A stretch of DNA of 64,000 nucleotides, from positions 124,001 to 188,000 of the forward strand of contig NZ_FNVS01000004.1 in the NCBI RefSeq assembly GCF_900108035.1. The letters run 5' to 3'. Numbering within the stretch: position 1 is the first letter of the stretch; every line of letters begins with the position of its first letter. The notes under the pieces are model-generated. The model searched no databases. It was not told the origin of the DNA and saw nothing but the letters and a program-made list of their open reading frames with translations. Of this stretch, positions 58,002-64,000 are shown piece by piece. The stretch comes from Parabacteroides chinchillae (GTDB taxonomy: Bacteria; Bacteroidota; Bacteroidia; Bacteroidales; Tannerellaceae). Made by a program: the position numbers and the translations under genes.

Positions 58002-58841
58002 TTATTCTTCTATATCTTTAGCGTACTTATCGGCAACCTTAGCGTTTAACGCATCGTCGTCTTCTTTCTTCGTACGTTCTTTCTTTACCGCAGCTTTTGC
58101 TTTACGTTCTTTTTTAGAATCTTCACCAGCAGCTTCAGTATCGATCTTTTCAGCCTTACGTTCTTGCAAACCTTCATTCATTGCTTCGCAGATAGCACCT
58201 AAAATAACTTCTACAGATTTTGTAGCGTCATCATTAGCTGGAATTACGAAATCAATGTTATTCGGATCCGAGTTTGTATCAACCATACCGAATACAGGTA
58301 TACCTAAACGATTAGCTTCACGAACTGCAATATGTTCTTTCATCACGTCTACAACAAACAAAGCTGACGGAAGACGGGTAAGGTCTACGATAGAACCCAA
58401 TGTCTTTTCCAACTTAGCACGTTGACGAGTAATCTGAAGTTTTTCTCTCTTAGACAGATTATCAAATGTACCATCCTTTGTCATCTTATCGATAGTAGCC
58501 ATCTTCTTGATAGCTTTACGGATAGTCGGGAAGTTTGTCAACATACCACCCGGCCAGCGTTCGATAACGTAAGGCATGCCTATAGAAGCAGCCTTATCAG
58601 CGACAACTTGTTTAGCTTGTTTTTTAGTAGCAACGAAAAGTACTTTCTTACCTTGTTTAGCCAGGTTTTTCATTACTTCTGCTGCTTCATCTACTTTAGC
58701 AACTGTTTTATATAAATCAATGATATGAATACCATTGCGCTCCATAAAAATATAAGGAGCCATTGCGGGGTTCCACTTTCTTTTTAAGTGTCCGAAGTGA
58801 ACTCCGGCTTCTAATAACTGATCAAAATTAACTCTTGACAT
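58002..58841 (-). CDS. rpsB: 30S ribosomal protein S2
   Basis: 279 residues. The conserved start MSRVNFDQLLEAGVHFGHLKRKWNP and the block IERWPGGMLTNFPTIRKAI are diagnostic. A Lys/Glu-rich tail (about 225-275) extends beyond the usual core and is common in this phylum. It is third in rplM-rpsI-rpsB-tsf, with a 137-bp leader of its own after rpsI. Confidence 0.97.
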   Translation of the reverse strand: MSRVNFDQLLEAGVHFGHLKRKWNPAMAPYIFMERNGIHIIDLYKTVAKVDEAAEVMKNLAKQGKKVLFVATKKQAKQVVADKAASIGMPYVIERWPGGMLTNFPTIRKAIKKMATIDKMTKDGTFDNLSKREKLQITRQRAKLEKTLGSIVDLTRLPSALFVVDVMKEHIAVREANRLGIPVFGMVDTNSDPNNIDFVIPANDDATKSVEVILGAICEAMNEGLQERKAEKIDTEAAGEDSKKERKAKAAVKKERTKKEDDDALNAKVADKYAKDIEE

Positions 58842-58978
58842 TGTTTTCTTTTTAAAATCGTTTACATTCTTTGTTTAACTCAATCGTCAGGTAGTCCTCC
58901 GGCACATCTGCATGCAAAAGAAATCCCGATAATTTAGATACTAAACGCTTAGTCGTTGTAAGAAACTCACAAATAACA
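58842..58978. other. rpsI-rpsB spacer
   Basis: 137 bp without a convincing gene. It is unusually long for this operon and may hold a leader controlling rpsB; on the minus strand GTGCCGGAGGACTACC lies near 58889-58904. Confidence 0.35.
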
Positions 58979-59365
58979 TTAACGTTTGCTGAACTGGAAT
59001 CTCTTACGAGCTTTCGGTTGTCCCGGTTTCTTACGTTCAACAGAACGCGGGTCGCGAGTAACAAAGCCTTCTGCTCTCAAAGCAGGTTTGTCTTCAGGGT
59101 TAATCTTTACCAGTGCACGGGCAATTGCCAAACGAGCAGCTTCAGACTGACCTTTGAAACCTCCGCCATCAAGATTGATCTTAATATCATATTGTTCTGC
59201 AACGTTCAATTTTGACAACGGTTGCTTTACAATGAACTGAAGGATTGTAGAAGGAAAGTAATTAGCCAGATCACGCTTGTTGATAGTAATCTTTCCCGTA
59301 CCTTCGCTTACGAATACGCGAGCAACTGCTGCTTTACGTCTTCCTATTGCATTTACTACTTCCAT
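58979..59365 (-). CDS. rpsI: 30S ribosomal protein S9
   Basis: 128 residues, starting MEVVNAIGRRKAAVARVFV and ending KKPGQPKARKRFQFSKR. The basic tail ending in Arg reaches the P-site tRNA in known ribosomes. It starts 5 bp after rplM. Confidence 0.98.
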   Translation of the reverse strand: MEVVNAIGRRKAAVARVFVSEGTGKITINKRDLANYFPSTILQFIVKQPLSKLNVAEQYDIKINLDGGGFKGQSEAARLAIARALVKINPEDKPALRAEGFVTRDPRSVERKKPGQPKARKRFQFSKR

Positions 59366-59370
59366 AGTTA

Positions 59371-59826
59371 TTATTTATATGAGTTTATATCGATTGACTT
59401 AGGTTGCTGAGCTTCGTGTACGTGCTCTGTTCCTGTATATACATACAGATTCTTCAGTAACTTAGCACCCAGACGATTCTTAGGCAACATACCTTTAACT
59501 ACTTTACGGTACAGACGGTCTGCGCCTTTATCCAAAAGGTCAGCCGGAGTAAACTCGATCTGTCCGCCGGGATATCCGGTATATCTCACATAAACACGAT
59601 CGTTCCATTTATTTCCTGTCAGAACGATTTTCTCTGCATTGATGATAATTACGTTATCACCACAATCAACGTGCGGAGTAAAATTTGGTTTGTACTTACC
59701 GCGCAAAAGTTTTGCTACTTTTGCACAAAGGCGACCCAATGTCTGGCCTGTTGCATCTACAACAACCCATTCTTTGTTTACAGTTGCTTTGTTTGCAGAA
59801 ATGGTCTTAAAACTTAAAGTATCCAC
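59371..59826 (-). CDS. rplM: 50S ribosomal protein L13
   Basis: 151 residues, with DATGQTLGRLCAKVAKLLRGK and KAVKGMLP-like KVVKGMLPKNRLG, both L13 signatures. It is the first gene of the rplM-rpsI-rpsB-tsf cluster, behind a structured leader and a clear promoter. Confidence 0.98.
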   Translation of the reverse strand: MDTLSFKTISANKATVNKEWVVVDATGQTLGRLCAKVAKLLRGKYKPNFTPHVDCGDNVIIINAEKIVLTGNKWNDRVYVRYTGYPGGQIEFTPADLLDKGADRLYRKVVKGMLPKNRLGAKLLKNLYVYTGTEHVHEAQQPKSIDINSYK

Positions 59827-59834
59827 TGCTTAAA

Positions 59835-59947
59835 AATAATTTAATTAATAACTCAAAAACGCCTCAGCAACATTGCCACTACGGACACATGAAGTAACAA
59901 TGTGCTAAGAACTAAACTCTTAGTACAATTTGATAATAATCGGCTTG
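59835..59947 (-). promoter_or_regulatory. Structured leader of rplM (possible L13 ribosomal leader)
   Basis: The minus-strand leader folds into CTAAGA/TCTTAG (near 59909-59928), CACA/TGTG around ATTGTTACTTCA, and a further GC pairing near GGCAATGTTGCTGAGGC. L13 leaders have been described in Bacteroidia. I match this one by place and presence of hairpins, not by a model. Confidence 0.4.
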
Positions 59948-59977
59948 CAAAGGTACGGCTTTTCTTCTAAATACAAA
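59948..59977 (-). promoter_or_regulatory. Promoter of the rplM operon
   Basis: On the minus strand TTTG (59974-59977) and TACCTTTG (59948-59955) are 18 bp apart. Confidence 0.65.
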
Positions 59978-60137
59978 ACTTTTCCACATCTTTTATTATC
60001 TATGTGACTGAAAGTTGGAACAATATTTATTGGTTACACCTATTTTGTAGCTAAATCTATCCGAAACAGAATGAACGGTATTGGTAAAATACTCTATATT
60101 TATTTTCAACAAATTAAAATGATTCATTTATTCTTAC

Positions 60138-60145
60138 TATGTTTG
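60138..60145 (+). promoter_or_regulatory. -7 box upstream of the propeller gene
   Basis: TATGTTTG, exact TAnnTTTG match 129 bp before the ATG at 60275. The rest of the 60000-60274 gap holds no RiPP precursor or other gene that I can see. Confidence 0.4.
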
Positions 60146-60274
60146 TAACAAGGATGAATGACTCGCAAGTCAGATCAATTATTTTTCTTTTTCATTACAT
60201 GACCTTCATTTACCTTCATTCTTATTATCGGTAAAATAATAGCCTCATTCTATACATTACTTAATAAAATACTT

Positions 60275-61453
60275 ATGAAAACAAGACATTTCAGCTTACT
60301 AATATCCTTTTTTTTATTGGGAAGCCAAGTAGTAAATTCCCAATCAAAGGTGAGTAACTTGCCTGTATTTGATTTTTCAAAAAATTACCCTCAAAAAAAG
60401 ATGCGCCTGCAGGATATGGCAGATATTGAGTATGTACCATTGGAAACTACCGATGATATTTTATTGGGTAGAATGGCAACTCTTTCTGCTGTTACCGATA
60501 AATACATCCTCATACATGAACCTCAATTAGGTGATATTTTTGTTTTCAACCGCAATACAGGAAAACTATATTCTCATTTTAACCACAAAGGACAAAGTGG
60601 TCAGGAATATCTATGGATTAACAATACAATTTTAGATGATAAAAAGGATGAAATCTATGTGTGCTCCCAATTTATCCAGATTTATTCACTAAAAGGCAAT
60701 TATAAGCGAACGTTGAAAATAAAAGGATTTGGAAATAACATACAAATTCTAAACTATGATGACACATCTTTACTTATCTATGACGAAGTAATTATAGAGC
60801 CCGGACATGAGAACAAGACTAAAAAAGCCCCTTACCGACTTATGTCCAAAAAGGACGGCAGTTTGATTTCCATATTGAACTTAGAGTTCTCGAAAAGATA
60901 TTCAAATAAAATCGTCAAACATGAGGGTAATATGTGGAGACCCATTACATTTATTTATCCCCAAAACATGCATTATGGTTCAGATATCATAATCGCGGAT
61001 ATATCGTCCGACACATTATATCAACTATCTCCAAATAAGGGACTAATCCCTCTATTAACCCGTACTCCATCGACCCATGCCCATGAGCCTCGAAATATAT
61101 GGACACCTTTTTTAACAACCGACAAATTTATGCTGATAGGTACATTTCTTTTAGATTTTAATCCGAAAGGAGGAGGCCCGATTCCTTCGTTTATGCTTGA
61201 TTTTAAAACCGGGGAAATAAACAGAGTACCGATTTGGGATACAGAATATGAAACCAAGTCTTGGAGACAAGGGAAATGGACTCCAAATGGAACACCAGCC
61301 ATTGCAAAAAATATGGCTGCCGAACTGATTCAGGCATCATCAGTCATAGATGCTTACAAAGGCAAACGATTGAAAGGTAATGGCGAGAAAGTTGCGAAGA
61401 AACTTCTGGAAGATGATAATCCGGTAGTCAGGATTCTTAAATTCAAGCAATAA
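60275..61453 (+). CDS. Six-bladed beta-propeller protein (PF17170/DUF4934-like)
   Basis: 392 residues with a signal peptide ending near VNSQS. The opening MRLQDMADIEYVPLETTDD is the mark of Bacteroidales six-bladed propeller proteins, and each blade carries a short Tyr/Ile-rich strand set (YILIHEPQLGDIFVFNRNTGKLYSHF). Such proteins often sit in clusters for radical-SAM-modified peptides; here a broken maturase gene follows at 12 bp. Its function is unknown and, with the partner gone, may be vestigial. Confidence 0.75.
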   Translation: MKTRHFSLLISFFLLGSQVVNSQSKVSNLPVFDFSKNYPQKKMRLQDMADIEYVPLETTDDILLGRMATLSAVTDKYILIHEPQLGDIFVFNRNTGKLYSHFNHKGQSGQEYLWINNTILDDKKDEIYVCSQFIQIYSLKGNYKRTLKIKGFGNNIQILNYDDTSLLIYDEVIIEPGHENKTKKAPYRLMSKKDGSLISILNLEFSKRYSNKIVKHEGNMWRPITFIYPQNMHYGSDIIIADISSDTLYQLSPNKGLIPLLTRTPSTHAHEPRNIWTPFLTTDKFMLIGTFLLDFNPKGGGPIPSFMLDFKTGEINRVPIWDTEYETKSWRQGKWTPNGTPAIAKNMAAELIQASSVIDAYKGKRLKGNGEKVAKKLLEDDNPVVRILKFKQ

Positions 61454-61465
61454 AAAACAGGCATA

Positions 61466-62154
61466 ATGAAAACAATTGGCTTAATTGACGAAAAAGTAAT
61501 AAAACATAACTTGATTAACCTCAAAAATATAGTTTTCGAGGTTACTGAAAAGTGTAATCTGAAATGCAAATACTGCGGATTATCAGAACGACTATACGAA
61601 AAATACGATGTAAGAAAACACCGGAACTTACCATTCGAGAAAGTCCGGTTGATGATAGACTATCTCCTTAATTTATGGAAAGAAAACTATGTAGCAGAGA
61701 CAAATTCACCACTTATTGTGAGTTTTTATGGAGGTGAACCATTACTAAATATGCCTCTGATAGCAAAGAATCATCAATTTATATCGAAGAATCGAATATC
61801 GTCAGTCGAAAAATCTACTATTCAATGACCACCAATGCCATGCTACTGGATAAACATATTGATTTTTTGGCCGAAAAAATGAAATTTTTATACGGCAGGC
61901 GATAAATACCGAAGATTTTGAAAAGTTGACGATAATGCCTGACGGAAAGGTTTACGCAAATGTAAATGCACCGTCATTGGGCACTATCGACGATTCGACA
62001 TATTCAATTGTATACTGATGGACAATCTTGGTTTAGACTAAGGACCCAAATTCCATGCAATGACTGTATTTATCAATGGTTGTACCCTTCCCCATCCAAT
62101 TACGAAATAGTTTTGGATAGGCCGAACCTGTGCCATATAAAAGTTTTATCCTAA
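61466..62154 (+). pseudogene. Wrecked radical-SAM/SPASM peptide maturase
   Basis: The first 120-codon part has the radical-SAM cluster motif CNLKCKYC and FYGGEPLLNMP, then a frameshift near 61763. The neighbouring frame goes on with RKIYYSMTTNAMLLDKHIDFLAEK and stops at 61903. After an apparent deletion of several hundred codons a SPASM-like end follows in two more frames (KLTIMPDGKVYANVNAP, then QIPCNDCIYQWLYPSPSNYEIV). The ends may come from two different genes, a maturase and a pseudo-rSAM protein. It cannot be functional. Confidence 0.85.
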
Positions 62155-62302
62155 AGAAAAAAAAGTTTCATTAGGATGAAACTAAAGTTTCGCCGGTATA
62201 AAAAAACAAAACAGTATAGATAAATATGCTCAAATCTGATTTTTATCACTACTTTTACAGCATTCATATAATAAATCATATTTACTTAAATCTACATAAT
62301 AT

Positions 62303-63163
62303 ATGAAAAGCAAACTGATACTTGCCGTCATTTTTTGTTTCTGTTTCTGTTTTACCGGATATTGTCAGAGCAGCACATTCGAGTCGTTGAAGTTTCAAAG
62401 CAAAAAACTGGGGAAAGAGGTTTCCTACTCTATCTATCTCCCTTCCGATTATAAAACATCCGAGCGCAATTACCCCGTACTTTATTTATTACACGGATAT
62501 ACAGACGATGAAACAATGTGGCTACAGTCGGGTGAAGTAAAAGCAATTGCAGACCAAGCCATTGCAACAGGCAATGCTACCCAGATGATTATTGTTATGC
62601 CAAATGCATGGGATACTTTTTACATTAATCAATACGATGGCAAATTTCCATACGAAGATATGTTTTTTGAAGAATTGATTCCTTTTATAGAAAAAACCTA
62701 CCGCGCCCGTCCTCAGAAAGATTATCGTGCCATTGCAGGATTATCAATGGGAGGCTACGGTTCATTACTCTATTCGTTACATCATCCGGAATACTTCTCA
62801 GCTTGTGCACCACTCAGTGCAGCCATCTTTGACGATAATGTAATGAAACAAAGACAAGAATATTCACACAAGGAACTATTCTCCCGTCTATATGGTCCCG
62901 GGTTGGATTATTGGCACAAGAACAGTGTTCTGGAAATTTTATCTGGACTAAACAAAGATAATTTACCTCAGGTACGCTATTATATCGATTGTGGCGATGA
63001 CGATTATTTATTGGAAGGCAACTACCTGGCCCATAAAATAATGCAAGAAAAAGGGATAAGGCATGAGTTTAGAGTACGTGACGGAGGACATAGCTGGACT
63101 TATTGGAGAACAGCTTTGCCTGAAGTATTAAAGTTTGTAAGCCAATCTTTTACAAGAAGCTGA
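62303..63163 (+). CDS. Secreted esterase (alpha/beta hydrolase, esterase D-like)
   Basis: 286 residues with a signal peptide ending YCQS. The esterase fold shows YPVLYLLHGYTDDETMWLQSG (oxyanion region), the nucleophile Ser in AGLSMGGYGS (near 145), Asp in IDCGDDDYLL and His in RDGGHSWTYWR. The family includes feruloyl and acetyl-xylan esterases as well as S-formylglutathione hydrolases; the substrate is unknown. It ends 3 bp from the stop of the barrel gene, tail to tail. Confidence 0.88.
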   Translation: MKSKLILAVIFCFCFCFTGYCQSSTFESLKFQSKKLGKEVSYSIYLPSDYKTSERNYPVLYLLHGYTDDETMWLQSGEVKAIADQAIATGNATQMIIVMPNAWDTFYINQYDGKFPYEDMFFEELIPFIEKTYRARPQKDYRAIAGLSMGGYGSLLYSLHHPEYFSACAPLSAAIFDDNVMKQRQEYSHKELFSRLYGPGLDYWHKNSVLEILSGLNKDNLPQVRYYIDCGDDDYLLEGNYLAHKIMQEKGIRHEFRVRDGGHSWTYWRTALPEVLKFVSQSFTRS

Positions 63164-63166
63164 GGG

Positions 63167-63802
63167 CTAACGAAAAAAGTAGCCTAAAGAAAAGGTGACA
63201 TTATTCTGATAAACAGATGTTTCACCTTCATTTTTGGCAGCCCGTCTATCCAATGTCCCGCAAAAAGCGGCAATAGAGAAGAAAAAATTACTATACTCTA
63301 CCCCCAAACCGAGGTTAACACCTAAATCAAACGATTTCAAATCTTTATCTTTGGTTTGTCCAAACAAAATATCCGTGTCCGTTTCCTTATTTTTCATTTT
63401 GCCAAATAAGGAATAATCAAATGCAGGACCGGCAAAAATACTGAACCGGACATCCGTAAAAAGGAATGTATATGCCAAATTTACAGGAACTACAATGGAG
63501 TAATAAGAACATTTATTCAAATATCCCATACCCTCCATTTGGGGGGCCGAATAATAGGATCCGCCCTGATTAACAAAAGACAGCTCCGGACGAAGCGAAA
63601 ATCTTTTATACAAAGGTATATCAGCCAATCCCGCCACACTAAAGCCAAAACGGGCTCCCGAATTAAATTCGCCATCCACTTTCTGGATCAAAGACGAATA
63701 AGCTCCACCAAAACGTACACCATAAGTAACTTTGGCTGCTACCGGCATAACTAATACCGCCATAAGCAATACCAGTCCTATTTTATGTATAAATAACTTC
63801 AT
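63167..63802 (-). CDS. PorT-like outer-membrane beta-barrel
   Basis: 211 residues with a signal peptide ending VAAKV. Alternating strands such as TYGVRFGGAYSSLIQK, FGFSVAGLADIPLYKRFSLRPELSFVNQGG and a final FSLGYFFR with C-terminal aromatic residues fit the OMP_b-brl_2 (PorT) family of eight-stranded barrels. A TATATTTG box lies at 63825-63832. Its function is not known. Confidence 0.85.
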   Translation of the reverse strand: MKLFIHKIGLVLLMAVLVMPVAAKVTYGVRFGGAYSSLIQKVDGEFNSGARFGFSVAGLADIPLYKRFSLRPELSFVNQGGSYYSAPQMEGMGYLNKCSYYSIVVPVNLAYTFLFTDVRFSIFAGPAFDYSLFGKMKNKETDTDILFGQTKDKDLKSFDLGVNLGLGVEYSNFFFSIAAFCGTLDRRAAKNEGETSVYQNNVTFSLGYFFR

Positions 63803-63824
63803 AATTGTAGTTCTTTAGCTAAGG

Positions 63825-63832
63825 CAAATATA
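63825..63832 (-). promoter_or_regulatory. -7 box of the barrel gene
   Basis: TATATTTG on the minus strand, 23 bp before the start. Confidence 0.55.
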
Positions 63833-63943
63833 CATATTTCCACAGGGAGCAATATGTTTTAATCATATTTTAATATTAGAAGATGAGATTTTTGCTTTTT
63901 TCGCGTACCTTTACTAGCCAAATTTGATAGCTACACAAACAAA

Positions 63944-64000
63944 ATGGAACCATTCATACATCTACACGTACATACCCAGTATTCTTTACTTGACGGACAA
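63944..64000 (+). CDS. dnaE: DNA polymerase III subunit alpha (N-terminus only)
   Basis: The 19 codons read MEPFIHLHVHTQYSLLDGQ. The block HLHVHTQYSLLDG is the PHP-domain start of DnaE-type replicative polymerases. The gene continues beyond the window. Confidence 0.85.
   Translation, partial: MEPFIHLHVHTQYSLLDGQ

Noticed and set aside
58852-59064. 70-codon minus-strand frame between rpsI and rpsB
   Set aside because: It overlaps the end of rpsI out of frame and shows no conserved block. The spacer is better read as a leader.

Overview
This window is a 64 kb piece of a Bacteroidales chromosome, most likely Parabacteroides or a close relative. The evidence is the repeated Bacteroidota -7 promoter box (TAnnTTTG), type V (FimA/Mfa1-superfamily) pilin lipoproteins, a PnuC-type thiamine operon with a TPP riboswitch, an anaerobic Ser-type sulfatase, and Bacteroidales-style ribosomal, suf and gyrB gene contexts. 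The species is inferred from gene content, not from a search.

Layout. 1-7.8 kb: a cut metallophosphoesterase and a Gfo/Idh oxidoreductase, a lone FimB/Mfa2-like lipoprotein, an FtsX/MacB-type permease, a STAS plus anti-sigma-kinase pair, tRNA-Arg(CCT), recO and a DUF2721 membrane protein. 7.9-15 kb: tRNA-Glu, rpsT, tRNA-Glu, a 650-bp spacer with repeats and a gene remnant, gyrB, a C26-M19 peptidase fusion, a glutaminyl-cyclase-like M28 lipoprotein, sufE and rnhB. 15-30.3 kb (all minus): a PA14 metallophosphoesterase, sufS, an accessory block (VOC, Ser-type sulfatase, YfcC-type carrier), then what looks like one long operon rimP-nusA-infB-cvpA-sufB-sufC-sufD. 30.4-34.1 kb: TPP riboswitch, TonB-dependent receptor, PnuC/PnuT carrier and thiamine pyrophosphokinase, a complete thiamine uptake and activation unit.

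34.6-50.6 kb is the most distinctive part: a type V pilus locus. On the minus strand it encodes six pilin-type lipoproteins (four or five FimA-like, plus a 916-residue tip candidate), one FimB/Mfa2-type anchor, and two envelope accessory proteins (DUF3575 and DUF3868/OmpA). A membrane-anchored hybrid regulator (degenerate kinase, receiver, AraC HTH) follows, and a divergent second anchor-like lipoprotein. Three separate pilin promoters share the same spaced motif set, and the divergent gene's 5' leader has two tandem hairpins with identical TGAGGG loops. Downstream is a 1-kb gene-free region with a promoter, structured RNA, a duplicated terminator and a 31-bp interrupted inverted repeat.

51.6-64 kb: tRNA(CAT), a START-like protein, an LptF/LptG permease, ribBA, an aspartate aminotransferase, rplM-rpsI-rpsB-tsf, a six-bladed propeller protein beside a wrecked radical-SAM peptide-maturase pseudogene, an esterase, a PorT-like barrel and the first codons of dnaE. 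The best leads for something undescribed are the pilus control system (shared promoter code, TGAGGG hairpins, kinase-degenerate regulator) and the neighbouring 50.9-51.6 kb non-coding unit.
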